DNA of 64,000 bases from NCBI GenBank assembly GCA_002425225.1, contig DILV01000028.1, positions 30,086 through 94,085 on the forward strand, given 5' to 3'. Position 1 is the stretch's first letter, and each line of letters begins with the position of its first letter. Under the pieces are notes generated by a model. It was given only the letters and a program-made list of their open reading frames with translations. It did no database searches and was not told the DNA's origin. Source of the DNA: Thiothrix sp. UBA5583. GTDB lineage: Bacteria > Pseudomonadota > Gammaproteobacteria > Thiotrichales > Thiotrichaceae. A program made the translations under genes and the position numbers. Positions 1 to 8,570 of the stretch are shown in pieces.

Positions 1-1
1 T

Positions 2-280
2 TATGAAAAAGTTGACTTTGCCAATACCCAAAATGACGGCACTAATGTGCTGTTGAATGGTGCTTACAAAATGGGCAACGTTACTTTGAAAGGTCAGGTT
101 GGCGAAGCCAAGATTAAAAACGCAGGCAAAGAAAAGCTGACTTCTGTTGCGGCTGACTACAGCTTGGGCAAAAAGACATCTGTCTACTTGTTGCACTCTA
201 TCAACAAGAACCCAACAGCCGTTTTGAACGGTCAAGCTAAAAACACTGCTACTGCGGTTGGTTTGGTTACTGAATTCTAA
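2..280 (+). CDS. Outer-membrane porin, C-terminal fragment
   Basis: Only the last 92 residues are in the window; the gene begins upstream. The visible part alternates polar and hydrophobic residues as transmembrane beta strands do, and the chain ends in VGLVTEF. A terminal phenylalanine in a strand of this kind is the usual BAM recognition signal of Gram-negative porins. The composition (AYKMGNVTLKGQVG, then YSLGKKTSVYLLHS) matches the last strands of general porins of the 16-stranded type. It would sit in the outer membrane and pass small solutes. A strong hairpin terminator follows 28 bases after the stop. The porin family is likely; substrate specificity cannot be judged. Confidence 0.85.
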   Translation, partial: YEKVDFANTQNDGTNVLLNGAYKMGNVTLKGQVGEAKIKNAGKEKLTSVAADYSLGKKTSVYLLHSINKNPTAVLNGQAKNTATAVGLVTEF

Positions 281-307
281 TCCTTCGGGTTTGGTTTACA
301 GTTAAAG

Positions 308-332
308 AAAAGGCTCCTTCGGGAGCCTTTTC
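308..332 (+). terminator. Rho-independent terminator of the porin gene
   Basis: A 6-bp GC stem (GGCTCC at 312-317, GGAGCC at 322-327) closes on a stable TTCG tetraloop. It is flanked by AAAA on the left and TTTT on the right, so the stem can extend to 10 bp. It ends the porin transcript and separates it from the toxin-antitoxin region. Confidence 0.85.
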
Positions 333-411
333 TCGTTGTGGTATATGTTGAGTATTATAGCTAAGATAGCTACAATGCAACTGTTAATTATCTCATCGGC
401 AGGGTATCGCT

Positions 412-672
412 GTGAAAATGTTGGCTTCGCGTGAAGTACAAAACAGTTTTGGTCAAGTGGCAAACATGGTGTTGCGCGGGGAGGATGTGGTTGTTACCCA
501 ATATGGTCGACCTACGCTGGCTATCGTTCCCTATGACGTCTGGAAAGAAGCGATGCATCTGTATAAGGTTGCACAAATGAAGCAATACATGGATGCGCTC
601 AAAACCAATCCAGAAGCGGAAAAATTGACACTTGATGACATCAATAAGCTCGTCCATGAACTTCGTCCGTAA
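412..672 (+). CDS. Phd/YefM-family antitoxin
   Basis: An 86-residue protein with the N-terminal fold of Phd/YefM antitoxins: MLASREVQNSFGQVANMVLRGEDVVVTQYGRPTLAIVPYDVW has the family pattern of a short strand, a helix containing FG, a strand with VVVTxxGRPxxxIVP, and a following helix. The charged C-terminal third would bind a toxin. The GTG at 412 gives MKMLAS; the ATG at 418 is an equally plausible start. Such antitoxins repress their own operon and neutralise a cognate RNase. The expected toxin begins inside the 3' end of this gene (656) but is broken, so this antitoxin may be an orphan. Confidence 0.8.
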   Translation: MKMLASREVQNSFGQVANMVLRGEDVVVTQYGRPTLAIVPYDVWKEAMHLYKVAQMKQYMDALKTNPEAEKLTLDDINKLVHELRP

Positions 673-811
673 GTTTGTTGTTTTCGATACCAGCACTATG
701 ATAGGGGTGTTCCTGAAGCCGCATCAGCTTCCCTATCAGGTCTTTTTCCACGCCGCTGAACATTACAAGCTGCTTGCATCCACAGAAACTGTGTCCTTAT
801 CAAGGCATTAG
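656..811 (+). pseudogene. Truncated PIN-domain toxin (remnant)
   Basis: An ATG at 656 overlaps the end of the Phd antitoxin gene by 17 bases in another frame. It opens a frame reading MNFVRKFVVFDTSTMIGVFL, then a helix and LLASTETVS, and stops at 809-811 after 51 residues. The opening strand with the first catalytic Asp (VVFDTST) and the following segment match PIN-domain toxins of the kind paired with Phd-type antitoxins, which are normally about 130-150 residues. The other acidic residues needed for the RNase active site are missing. After the stop a different frame (about 820-873) reads VLTVRQYAEENGLVLPGNER and stops, which may be the tail of the same or another gene. A decayed toxin is the simplest reading. 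Confidence 0.6.
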
Positions 812-880
812 GGTTCTGACCGTCAGGCAGTATGCAGAAGAAAATGGGTTAGTCCTGCCCGGTAATGAGAGGTAATCCCG

Positions 881-1369
881 TTGAAACCTTCCCGCCAATG
901 CCAACCTTGCACCGCTTGTTGCGATGGTTGGGTGCAAATGAATATCCGTGGTGCAGATGTGTACCCCGGTTGCCCTTGCCCGCATAGTACCGGTAAAGGT
1001 TGCAATGACTACGCTAACCGCCCGCTTGACCCCTGCGACAATTTCAACTGCGGCTGGATCATCCCCAACAGCCCCTTGCCGGACTGGATGAAACCAAACG
1101 AAGCCAAGGTGATGGTGCTGTTCAACAAGCTCCAGTGGCGCGGTCTGCCCGTTGATGTGGCTGTGCCGGTTGGCAAGCGGATTCCGCCCCGCGCCCTTAA
1201 CTGGCTGAAACAGTTTGCCGAGCAGCAGGGCAGGCCGTTGTTGTACACAGAGCAGATGCTGGTCAATGGTAAATTGCAGCGGGAGCAGCAAACCATTGCT
1301 TACGGCCCGCCGGAATTCCAGCAGGAAGTTTCTGCCAAAATTGCCCAGAGCCGCAGGTTGTGGCGATAA
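881..1369 (+). CDS. Cysteine-rich protein with a CxxCxxCC metal-binding motif
   Basis: A 162-residue cytoplasmic protein with no signal peptide. The first 55 residues carry a cysteine cluster: C7, C10, C13 and C14, then C30, C32 and C41 in a PGCPCP...GKGC context, and C52 and C57. The CxxCxxCC start is the same pattern as in the YkgJ-type zinc/iron-chelating protein at 36301-36645. Homologous short proteins are annotated as YkgJ-like cysteine cluster proteins, but the C-terminal 100 residues here have no family I recognise. It lies alone between two toxin-antitoxin modules. Metal binding is inferred from the cysteines; the role is unknown. Confidence 0.6.
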   Translation: MKPSRQCQPCTACCDGWVQMNIRGADVYPGCPCPHSTGKGCNDYANRPLDPCDNFNCGWIIPNSPLPDWMKPNEAKVMVLFNKLQWRGLPVDVAVPVGKRIPPRALNWLKQFAEQQGRPLLYTEQMLVNGKLQREQQTIAYGPPEFQQEVSAKIAQSRRLWR

Positions 1370-1450
1370 GCCCGAAAACTTGACAGTTGCTTGTCAGTAA
1401 TACACCAATGATTTAGCATAGGCTGTGGCATAGGCTTTGAGGGAATTTGT

Positions 1451-1687
1451 ATGTTGGCAGAGCGTCATGTTCGTTTGTTTCGTAATGGGCGTAATCAGGC
1501 TATCCGTATTCCACGTGAATACGAGTTGCCAGGGAATGAAGTCATTATTCGTCGGGAAGGTAATTGTTTGGTGATTGAGCCGTTACAGCGCCTTTCCTTG
1601 CTGGCATTTTTAGCTGCTAGTTCACCGGCATCAGAAGATTTTCCACGTTTTGATGATCAGTTACCGATCGACGATGTGGTGTTTTGA
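1451..1687 (+). CDS. vapB: VapB-type antitoxin (AbrB/SpoVT domain)
   Basis: A 78-residue protein whose first 50 residues form a swapped-hairpin AbrB domain: VRLFRNGRNQAIRIPREYELPGNEVIIRREGNCLVIEP has the family pattern of a basic N-terminal strand, SQAxRxP-like core and VxIxxxGxxLxI strand. The acidic tail (SEDFPRFDDQLPIDDVVF) is the toxin-wrapping segment. It neutralises the PIN toxin encoded two bases downstream and represses the shared operon. Both genes together make a complete type II module. Confidence 0.88.
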   Translation: MLAERHVRLFRNGRNQAIRIPREYELPGNEVIIRREGNCLVIEPLQRLSLLAFLAASSPASEDFPRFDDQLPIDDVVF

Positions 1688-1689
1688 GT

Positions 1690-2097
1690 ATGACCAATTA
1701 TCGTTACTTGCTGGACACCAATATCATTTCCAGTTTGTACCGTCAGCCACACGGTTCGGTATACCAGTATTTGCAGCAAGTAGGGGAAAGCGCCGTTTGT
1801 ACGAGTATTGTGGTGGCTGCCGAATTGCGTTTCGGAGCTCAGAAAAAGAACTCGGCAAATTTAACGATGTGGGTAGAGCAAATTCTTGCCAGTCTCGATG
1901 TGTTGCCGCTGGATGCACCTGCTGACCATGCCTATGCAGAAGTACGTACCTGTCTTGAGCGTACAGGGCAGATGATTGGTGCTAATGACTTGTTGATTGC
2001 TGCTCATGCGCTGAGTCTTGGTTTGGTTATTGTGACGGATAACACGGGTGAGTTTGAGCGTGTGCCCGGTCTGTCTGTTGAAAACTGGTTGGCCTAA
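1690..2097 (+). CDS. vapC: VapC-type PIN-domain ribonuclease toxin
   Basis: A 135-residue PIN domain. The acidic active-site residues are visible: D9 in LLDTNIIS, E45 in VVAAELRFG, the Asp in IGANDLLIAAHAL near residue 98 and the Asp in VIVTDNTGEF near 117. The protein cleaves RNA with Mg2+, in other VapC proteins often initiator tRNA. The ATG at 1690 lies two bases after the vapB stop; a TTG two codons earlier is possible but less likely. Length and motifs are normal, so the toxin looks intact, in contrast to the broken PIN gene at 656. Confidence 0.88.
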   Translation: MTNYRYLLDTNIISSLYRQPHGSVYQYLQQVGESAVCTSIVVAAELRFGAQKKNSANLTMWVEQILASLDVLPLDAPADHAYAEVRTCLERTGQMIGANDLLIAAHALSLGLVIVTDNTGEFERVPGLSVENWLA

Positions 2098-2177
2098 TAA
2101 TTCCCGTCTAATCCACTGGTTTTTTTCAATGCTGCACCGCGCTACACTACGCATCTTTGCAAAACCGTGTGAACGCG

Positions 2178-5100
2178 ATGACTGCCATACACCCGATCCG
2201 GGAAATTCCTTACAACTACACCTCTTTCTCTGACAAGGAAATCGTCCAGCGCCTGTTGGGGACGCGGGCGTGGGAAATCCTGCAAACCCTGCGTGAAAAG
2301 CGCGAAACCGGCATTTCCTCACACATGCTGCTGGAAATCCTCGGCGATATGTGGATTGTGCAGCGCAACCCCTACATCCACGACGACCTGCTGGAAAACC
2401 GTGAACGTCGCCAGTCCTTGCTTGATACCCTCAACGGGCGGGTAGCAACGATCGAAGAACGTGCCAAAGGCAATGTCAACACGCTGGAAATGGTGCAGAT
2501 TGCGCGTGCCGCCTTGGACAAGTTTTCTGCCGACTTCCGTGCCGAATACGATTTGCGCGAAAAAACCCGCAAGCGCTTGTGCAAAATTACCCGCAAGGAC
2601 AATGTGCAGTTCGATGGCCTTGCCCGCGTCTCGCATGTCACCGATGCCACCGACTGGCGCGTGGAACTGCCGTTCGTGGTGTTGACCCCGGATACCGAAG
2701 AGGAAATGGCGGCACTGGTGGGTGAGTGTATCGCGCTCGGTCTGACCGTGATCCCACGCGGCGGCGGCACGGGCTATACTGGCGGCGCTGTCCCGCTGGA
2801 TGCCCGCAGTGCTGTCATCAATACCGAAAAGCTCGAATTCATCAGCGAAGTCCAGTACCGTAACGATTTGCCGGGTGTCGACAAGACCGTGGCGGTGGTG
2901 CGAACTGGCGCAGGCGTGATTACCCGCCGCGTTTCGGATCTGGCAGGCAAGCACGGGCTGGTGTTTGCGGTCGACCCGACTTCGCAGGATGCTTCCACCA
3001 TCGGCGGCAATATCGCCATGAATGCGGGTGGCAAGAAAGCGGTATTGTGGGGGACGACCCTCGACAACCTGCTGTCCTGGCGCATGGTCACGCCGGATGC
3101 CAACTGGTTGGAAGTTACCCGCCTCAACCACAACCTTGGCAAAATCCACGACCAGCCCACCGTGCAATTCTCGGTGCAACGTTTCCAGCCGGATGGCAAA
3201 ACCCGCAAAGGTGAGGCGCAAGTCCTCAGCTTTGAAGGCCGCTATTTCCGCAAGGAAGGGCTGGGTAAGGATGTGACCAACAAGTTCCTCGGCGGCTTGC
3301 CGGGTGTACAAAAGGAAGGTTGCGATGGCTTGATCACCTCCGGCGAATTCATCCTGCACCGGATGCCCGACCAAATCCGCACCGTTTGCCTTGAATTCTA
3401 TGGCACGGATTTGCACGAAGCTGTTCCCGCCATCGTCGAGGTGAAAAACTACCTCGACGGGCGCAATGACGTGCTGCTGTCTGGCCTTGAGCATCTCGAC
3501 GAACGCTATGTCAAGGCGGTGAAATACACTCCGAAAGGCGCACGCGGCATGTTGCCGAAAATGGTGCTGATTGCTGATATTGTGAGCGATGACGAAAAGG
3601 CGGTGGCCGAATCGGCTGCCGAAGTGGTGCGGCTGGCCAATGCCCGCAATGCCGAAGGTTTCGTTGCCATCAGCCCGGAAGCGCGTCGCCAGTTCTGGGC
3701 TGACCGTTCGCGCACCGCCGCGATTGCTGCCCACACCAACGCCTTCAAGGTCAACGAAGACGTGGTAATCCCGCTGCATAACCTTGCCCGTTACACCGAA
3801 GGCATCGAAACCATCAATATCCGCCAGTCAATGCAGAACAAGCTGCGCATGATTGACGCCTTGCTGGAACATCTGGCGGGCGATTTGCCGGAATTACGCA
3901 CGGTGGTGGATTACGAGGCCAGCGAGGAACGCAGCGCCATCCTCGCCAACAAGGTTGCCCACGCCACCGCGTTCCTGCGCCAGCGCAAAGCCCGCTGGGA
4001 ACAGATTCTGGCGAATTTCAACGCGCCTGCTGCCGACCATCAGGATTTGCTGGATGACACCGCCAAAGCTGCCCAGCGCCCGACCGACCGGGTGATTGAC
4101 CTGCTGTTGCGGCGTGAGTTGCGCATTTCCTACCGGGCGGAAATCCTCAAACCGTTGCAGGAAATGTTTGCCGGGCGCGAACTGGAACCGCTGATGCAGG
4201 CATTGGAAAAAGTCCACCGTCGTATCCGTACCAGCCGGTTGTTCGTGGCGCTGCACATGCACGCCGGTGACGGCAATGTGCATACCAACATCCCGGTCAA
4301 CTCCAACGATTACCAGATGTTGCACGAAGCTGAGGGCATGGTGGATGAGATCATGCTGCTGGCACGCTCGCTGGATGGGGTGATTTCCGGTGAACACGGC
4401 ATCGGCATTACCAAATACCAGTATCTGGATGAGCGCGAAATCAACGAGTTTGCCGATTACAAGCAGCAGGTTGACCCGCAGGGCAATTTCAACAAGGGCA
4501 AGCTGTTGCCCGGTTCCGGTTTGCAGAATGCCTACACCCCGTCGCTACGGCTGGTGGAACGCGAAGCCCTGCTGCTGGAACACAACGAACTCGGGGCGCT
4601 CAACAAGGACATCAAGGACTGCCTGCGCTGCGGCAAGTGCAAGCCGGTGTGTAATACGCACATCCCGCGTGCCAACCTGCTGTATTCGCCGCGCAACAAG
4701 ATTCTGGCCACCGGCCTGATGATCGAGGCATTCCTGTACGAGGAACAGACCCGGCGCGGCATTTCCATCCGCCATTTCGACGAGATGAATGATGTGGCCG
4801 ACCATTGCACCGTGTGCCACAAGTGCGTCAACCCTTGTCCGGTCAATATCGACTTCGGCGAGGTCAGCGTGCGGATGCGCAGCATCCTGCGCGAACGTGG
4901 CAAGAAAAAGACCAGCCCGGTGACGTGGGCGTCGATGCAGTTCCTCAACCTGAAAGACCCGACTCAGATCAACCTGATGCGTAAGGGCATGATCGAGTTC
5001 GGCTACAAGGCGCAACGTTTTGCCCACAAGCTGGCGAAAAATGCCGGGCTGGTGGGTAATGGCAAACCACCTGCCGCCACTTTGGGCAAGCCGCCGATCA

Positions 5101-6023
5101 AGGAACAGGTGATCCAGTTCGTCAAAAAGCCGCTGCCCAAGGGGCTTCCGGCCAAGACCACCCGCGCGATGCTGGGTCTGGAAGATAATCAGGTGATCCC
5201 GATTTTGCGTGATGCCAGCAAGGAGCGCGGTGATGCGGTGTTCTATTTCCCCGGCTGTGGTTCCGAACGCTTGTTCAGCCAGGTCGGGTTGGCAACGCTG
5301 GCGATGTTGTATGAAACCGGCGCGACCACCGTGTTGCCACCGGGCTATCTGTGCTGCGGCTACCCGCAGAATGCCGGGGGTGACTTGAAGAAGGGCACGC
5401 AGATTTCTACCGAAAACCGCGTGCTGTTCCATCGTGTTGCCAATGCCTTGAGTTACCTCGACATCAAGACCGTGATCGTGTCGTGTGGGACGTGCATGGA
5501 TCAGTTGCTCAAATACGAATTCGAGCGTATTTTCCCCGGTTGCCGCTTGCTCGACATCCACGAATACTTGCTAGAAAAGGGCATGAAAATGGAAGGGGTT
5601 AGCGGTATCCAGTATGTTTATCATGACCCGTGCCATACGCCGATGAAGCAGGTCAACCCGTTGAAAGCTGTCAAAGAACTGACAGGTTCCAACGTGGTGC
5701 TGAGCGAACGCTGCTGTGGGGAGGCAGGTACATTTGCCATCAGCCGCCCTGACATCGCCAGCCAGTTACGCTTCCGCAAAACCGAAAGCCTTAAAATGGG
5801 TGTCAAGGAACTGACTGGTAGTGAGATGGCGCAGGATGGCAAGGTGAAAATCCTCACCTCCTGCCCGGCCTGCCAGCAGGGGCTGTCACGCTATGTGGAT
5901 GATACTGGCATGGAAACCGATTACATTGTGGTGGAAATGACCAACCATTTGCTGGGTAAGGATTGGCAGCAAGGGTTTGTGGAAAAGGTGACACACGGGG
6001 GTATTGAGAAAGTGCTGTTGTAG
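2178..6023 (+). CDS. Giant FAD-linked oxidase / 4Fe-4S / CCG-domain fusion (DUF3683 type)
   Basis: A 1281-residue protein joining what are often separate GlcD- and GlcF-like subunits. In order: an N-terminal DUF3683-like region (about 1-150, opening [18 protein letters not shown]); an FAD_binding_4 domain with [14 protein letters not shown] near 194; the FAD-oxidase C-terminal domain (about 400-780) ending with [10 protein letters not shown] and GEHGIGITK; two 4Fe-4S motifs, CxxCxxCxxxC near 815 and [12 protein letters not shown] near 877; and two cysteine-rich CCG domains (PGCG near 1026, CCGYPQ near 1059, DPCHTP near 1150, CCGEAG near 1178). It should oxidise a 2-hydroxyacid such as D-lactate, glycolate or D-2-hydroxyglutarate and pass electrons to the quinone pool. 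The substrate cannot be read. The start is taken at the ATG at 2178; a TTG 21 bases earlier is the alternative. Confidence 0.88.
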   Translation: MTAIHPIREIPYNYTSFSDKEIVQRLLGTRAWEILQTLREKRETGISSHMLLEILGDMWIVQRNPYIHDDLLENRERRQSLLDTLNGRVATIEERAKGNVNTLEMVQIARAALDKFSADFRAEYDLREKTRKRLCKITRKDNVQFDGLARVSHVTDATDWRVELPFVVLTPDTEEEMAALVGECIALGLTVIPRGGGTGYTGGAVPLDARSAVINTEKLEFISEVQYRNDLPGVDKTVAVVRTGAGVITRRVSDLAGKHGLVFAVDPTSQDASTIGGNIAMNAGGKKAVLWGTTLDNLLSWRMVTPDANWLEVTRLNHNLGKIHDQPTVQFSVQRFQPDGKTRKGEAQVLSFEGRYFRKEGLGKDVTNKFLGGLPGVQKEGCDGLITSGEFILHRMPDQIRTVCLEFYGTDLHEAVPAIVEVKNYLDGRNDVLLSGLEHLDERYVKAVKYTPKGARGMLPKMVLIADIVSDDEKAVAESAAEVVRLANARNAEGFVAISPEARRQFWADRSRTAAIAAHTNAFKVNEDVVIPLHNLARYTEGIETINIRQSMQNKLRMIDALLEHLAGDLPELRTVVDYEASEERSAILANKVAHATAFLRQRKARWEQILANFNAPAADHQDLLDDTAKAAQRPTDRVIDLLLRRELRISYRAEILKPLQEMFAGRELEPLMQALEKVHRRIRTSRLFVALHMHAGDGNVHTNIPVNSNDYQMLHEAEGMVDEIMLLARSLDGVISGEHGIGITKYQYLDEREINEFADYKQQVDPQGNFNKGKLLPGSGLQNAYTPSLRLVEREALLLEHNELGALNKDIKDCLRCGKCKPVCNTHIPRANLLYSPRNKILATGLMIEAFLYEEQTRRGISIRHFDEMNDVADHCTVCHKCVNPCPVNIDFGEVSVRMRSILRERGKKKTSPVTWASMQFLNLKDPTQINLMRKGMIEFGYKAQRFAHKLAKNAGLVGNGKPPAATLGKPPIKEQVIQFVKKPLPKGLPAKTTRAMLGLEDNQVIPILRDASKERGDAVFYFPGCGSERLFSQVGLATLAMLYETGATTVLPPGYLCCGYPQNAGGDLKKGTQISTENRVLFHRVANALSYLDIKTVIVSCGTCMDQLLKYEFERIFPGCRLLDIHEYLLEKGMKMEGVSGIQYVYHDPCHTPMKQVNPLKAVKELTGSNVVLSERCCGEAGTFAISRPDIASQLRFRKTESLKMGVKELTGSEMAQDGKVKILTSCPACQQGLSRYVDDTGMETDYIVVEMTNHLLGKDWQQGFVEKVTHGGIEKVLL

Positions 6024-6163
6024 GAACCCCTCACCCCAACCCCTCTCCCTCAAGGGGAGAAGGGCTATAAAGAATGATGAATGGGTTATTTTTTGTTCCC
6101 CCTCTCCCCTTGAGGGACGACGCCAAAGGTGGCTGGGTGCGGGGGGTAGGGGGTGAGGGGTTC
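6024..6163. repeat. 140-bp palindromic (MITE-like) repeat element
   Basis: The element begins and ends with perfect 14-bp inverted repeats (GAACCCCTCACCCC at 6024-6037 and its complement at 6150-6163). A second, inner pair of arms lies at about 6044-6063 and 6101-6119 (TCCCTCAAGGGGAGA on the left, its complement on the right). The sequence is low-complexity C-rich on one half and G-rich on the other and would fold into a long hairpin. No transposase is present. It starts one base after the stop of the FAD oxidase gene and runs into the 3' end of the membrane protein gene at 6086-6529. Elements of this C-rich style recur between genes in several bacterial genomes; copy number here cannot be judged from one window. 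Confidence 0.75.
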
Positions 6164-6529
6164 TTCAACCGGTGGATGACCGTTCTTTTGCCGCAGCCAA
6201 TTGGTTGCGTACAACACGCCCTTGCGGGTGATTACCCACTTTTCCAGCTCGAATTTGCCGGGGAAATTCATGATTCCCAGTCCCACCATGATGGTGAGCA
6301 GACCTTGCCCCGGCAAAACCAGCATGGCGATACCCGCCAGTACTACCGGTAGCCCCAGCAGGTTGCGAAGAATGGCATGGGGTTGCAGCAAGACATGCCA
6401 GCGATGCGGGTCACGCGGACGGGTGAAATAGTCGACTGGAACCTTGCCTAGTAGCCACGGTAATGCCAGCAGCGAAAACACAAAGGTTACGGCAGAGAAT
6501 ATACCCAACCAGACAAATAATTGTTCCAA
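6086..6529 (-). CDS. PGPGW-family small membrane protein
   Basis: A 147-residue protein with membrane spans at about 5-27 and 58-88. The second carries LVLPGQGLLTIMVGLGIMNFPGK, the hallmark of the putative transmembrane PGPGW family, in a PGQG variant. Function is unknown. The only usable start is a TTG at 6529, since no ATG or GTG precedes the conserved part; it lies directly behind the hairpin at 6534-6562 that ends amtB. The last 25 or so residues (from about EEPLTPYPPHP onward) are encoded by the palindromic repeat at 6024-6163, so the natural end of the protein has probably been replaced. Moderately conserved family, no context clue. Confidence 0.75.
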   Translation of the reverse strand: MEQLFVWLGIFSAVTFVFSLLALPWLLGKVPVDYFTRPRDPHRWHVLLQPHAILRNLLGLPVVLAGIAMLVLPGQGLLTIMVGLGIMNFPGKFELEKWVITRKGVLYATNWLRQKNGHPPVEEPLTPYPPHPATFGVVPQGERGNKK

Positions 6530-6562
6530 AGAAAACCCCCGTGGGTGTGAATCACGGGGGTT
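6528..6562 (-). terminator. Terminator downstream of amtB
   Basis: A perfect 10-bp stem (AACCCCCGTG at 6534-6543, CACGGGGGTT at 6553-6562) with a 9-base loop. Read on the minus strand it is followed by TTTTCTTT. It ends the amtB transcript 44 bases after the stop. The TTG start of the PGPGW gene lies at the foot of the hairpin, so any transcript that reads through would hold that start next to the stem. Confidence 0.8.
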
Positions 6563-6605
6563 GATTCTACGCAGATGTTTGAGGGGCTAAAAGAAACCTT
6601 GTTGA

Positions 6606-7811
6606 TCAGGTATCCGGGTTGGCCTTGATCTTGTGGATGCTTAAATCCGCCCCGTTGTATTCCTCTTCCTGCGACAAACGTAGCCCCATCGTTGCCTTGA
6701 GGATGCCGTAAACAATAAAGCCTCCCGCTGTTGCAATGCCTACGCCAATCAGTGTGCCGACCAGTTGTGCCCCGAAGCTGACGCCACCGATGCCACCTAG
6801 CGCTTCCAGTCCGAAAATACCCGCAGCAATACCGCCCCATGCACCGCATAAGCCATGCAGTGGCCACACACCCAGCACATCGTCGATTTTCAATTTATTT
6901 TGGGTCATGGTGAAAGCCCATACGAACAGTGCCCCTGCGACTACGCCGACCGCCAGTGCACCCAGCGGGTGCATCAGGTCAGAGCCAGCACAGACCGCGA
7001 CCAGACCTGCCAGTGGGCCGTTATGGACGAAACCAGGGTCATTTTTGCCTACGAACAGGGCTGCCAGGATGCCTCCGACCATTGCCATCAGCGAGTTGAT
7101 CGCCACCAGCCCACTGATGCCACCGATTTTCTGTGCTGACATCACGTTAAAGCCAAACCAGCCGACTGCCAGAATCCACGCACCGATGGCTAAAAACGGG
7201 ATGCTGGAAGGTGGGTGCGCCGACATCGGTTGTCCGTGCTTGTTGTAGCGGCCTTGCCGATGCCCCAGCAGGATCACTGCGCCCAGAGCCAGCCAGCCAC
7301 CCATCGCGTGTACCACTACGGAACCGGCAAAGTCATGGAACGTGACACCAAACATGCTTTTGATCCAGCCTTGCACGCCTTGCGGATTGGCGGGGTCAAC
7401 GTTCCAGATCATGCCTTCAAAGAAGGGGTAAATGAAAGCCACAATCACAAAAGTGGCAATCAGTTGCGGGTAAAACTTTGCCCGTTCTGCAATTCCGCCG
7501 GAAATGATGGCTGGAATTGCTGCTGCAAATGTCAACAGGAAGAAAAACTTGACCAGATCGTAACCGTTATTGGCAGCCAGTGTTCCGGCAGGCGAGAAGA
7601 AGCCGGTTTGATAAGCCACCATATAGCCGATAAAGAAATACGCGATGGTCGAAACGGCGAAATCGACAATAATCTTGACCAGTGCATTGACCTGGTTTTT
7701 ATGGCGTACCGTGCCGACTTCCAGAAAGGCAAAGCCTGCGTGCATGGCTAATACCATGACTGCGCCCATCAGTACGAACAACGTATCCAGTGCGGGTACA
7801 AGTTCTTCCAT
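6606..7811 (-). CDS. amtB: Ammonium transporter AmtB
   Basis: A 401-residue inner-membrane channel of the Amt/MEP/Rh family with about 11 spans. Visible family signatures are MHAGFAFLEVGTVRHKNQ near the N-terminus, AAAIPAIISGGIAERAKF, the twin pore histidines at about H167 (VVVHAMGGW) and H319 (PLHGLCGAWGG), and the FEGMIWN segment. It conducts ammonium/ammonia inward. The ATG at 7811 is chosen because GGAGG stands 8 bases ahead of it; the frame is open further upstream but has no such site. In most proteobacteria amtB follows glnK; no P-II gene is adjacent here. A sigma-54-like site lies upstream. Confidence 0.93.
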   Translation of the reverse strand: MEELVPALDTLFVLMGAVMVLAMHAGFAFLEVGTVRHKNQVNALVKIIVDFAVSTIAYFFIGYMVAYQTGFFSPAGTLAANNGYDLVKFFFLLTFAAAIPAIISGGIAERAKFYPQLIATFVIVAFIYPFFEGMIWNVDPANPQGVQGWIKSMFGVTFHDFAGSVVVHAMGGWLALGAVILLGHRQGRYNKHGQPMSAHPPSSIPFLAIGAWILAVGWFGFNVMSAQKIGGISGLVAINSLMAMVGGILAALFVGKNDPGFVHNGPLAGLVAVCAGSDLMHPLGALAVGVVAGALFVWAFTMTQNKLKIDDVLGVWPLHGLCGAWGGIAAGIFGLEALGGIGGVSFGAQLVGTLIGVGIATAGGFIVYGILKATMGLRLSQEEEYNGADLSIHKIKANPDT

Positions 7812-7994
7812 TCCAGTGACCTCCAAAAACACAAACAAGGGGAAAGTGGCTCCATCATAAACACCCTTGAGAGGCTTTCCAGACGTAAAATGCACAAAGG
7901 TGGTGATTTCCAATGATTTTTTTGTACTATTGCCGATGTGATCATGAAAATTTCACAGTATTGGTGCAAAAGATTGTATTGGCTCTAAAATAGT

Positions 7995-8009
7995 GCATTG
8001 GCCGCACCA
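7995..8009 (-). promoter_or_regulatory. Sigma-54-type promoter candidate for amtB
   Basis: On the minus strand the sequence reads TGGTGCGGCCAATGC: a GG and a GC exactly 10 bases apart, the spacing of the -24/-12 elements (consensus TGGCAC-N5-TTGC). The predicted start point is near 7984, about 170 bases ahead of the amtB ATG. Nitrogen control of amtB through NtrC and sigma-54 is common in proteobacteria. The match outside GG/GC is partial, so this is a candidate only. The rest of the 303-bp gap (7812-8114) between amtB and the gene at 8115 shows no gene. Confidence 0.35.
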
Positions 8010-8114
8010 AAAATGGAATTTGCGCTTTATCATGCAGCTTGTACCGGCTGTTTCTATACTTGTTGGCTAAACGGCTTTTTAACGTAGAGACTGGATGCTC
8101 GCGAGGAACAGGAA

Positions 8115-8561
8115 ATGGATGCAGTGTTATTGCGCATAATGAAACCGGGTTGGTTGTCTTTGCCGGAAGCAGGATTGTTTCTGGGTGGTTTGTTGTGGGT
8201 GTTGTCACTGACTCAGGTGGCATTTCATACCACACATGGGGTGGTGATGGGCTATTGGGTATTGACAACCGGTTGGATGGGTTTTGCTCTGTTCCAGTTT
8301 GGCTGGTATGCAAACTTGCTGGAATTGTTGGCAGTGTTGCTGATGTACCGTTACCCTAACCGGGCAATGGTGCTGGCAGTCATGGGGGTGTTATTGGCTG
8401 GGCAGTCCTTCTGGTTTGATGACATTCCCGGTGGTGAAACCGCTATGCATGTGGTGCAGTTGGGGGCGGGTTTCTGGCTGTGGTATGCCAGCATGGTGCT
8501 GGTGACGCTGGGCGTGGTGTTTGGAGCGGATGAAGGGAAGGTCGCTTCACCTTCATCCTGA
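8115..8561 (+). CDS. Small four-span membrane protein, function unknown
   Basis: A 148-residue hydrophobic protein with about four membrane spans (roughly 15-35, 45-70, 80-98 and 110-135) and a short charged tail. AGGA stands 9 bases ahead of the ATG at 8115, so the start is good. It is divergent from amtB and convergent with the DUF302 gene. I do not recognise a family. The alternation of small and aromatic residues in the spans gives no catalytic or ligand motif. Confidence 0.6.
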   Translation: MDAVLLRIMKPGWLSLPEAGLFLGGLLWVLSLTQVAFHTTHGVVMGYWVLTTGWMGFALFQFGWYANLLELLAVLLMYRYPNRAMVLAVMGVLLAGQSFWFDDIPGGETAMHVVQLGAGFWLWYASMVLVTLGVVFGADEGKVASPSS

Positions 8562-8570
8562 GTCGGCTGC

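Noticed and set aside
2319..3779. Long open frame on the minus strand opposite the FAD oxidase gene
   Set aside because: It is a shadow of GC-rich codons of the strand opposite; the plus-strand protein has clear domains over its whole length, and this frame has no recognisable motif or ribosome site.
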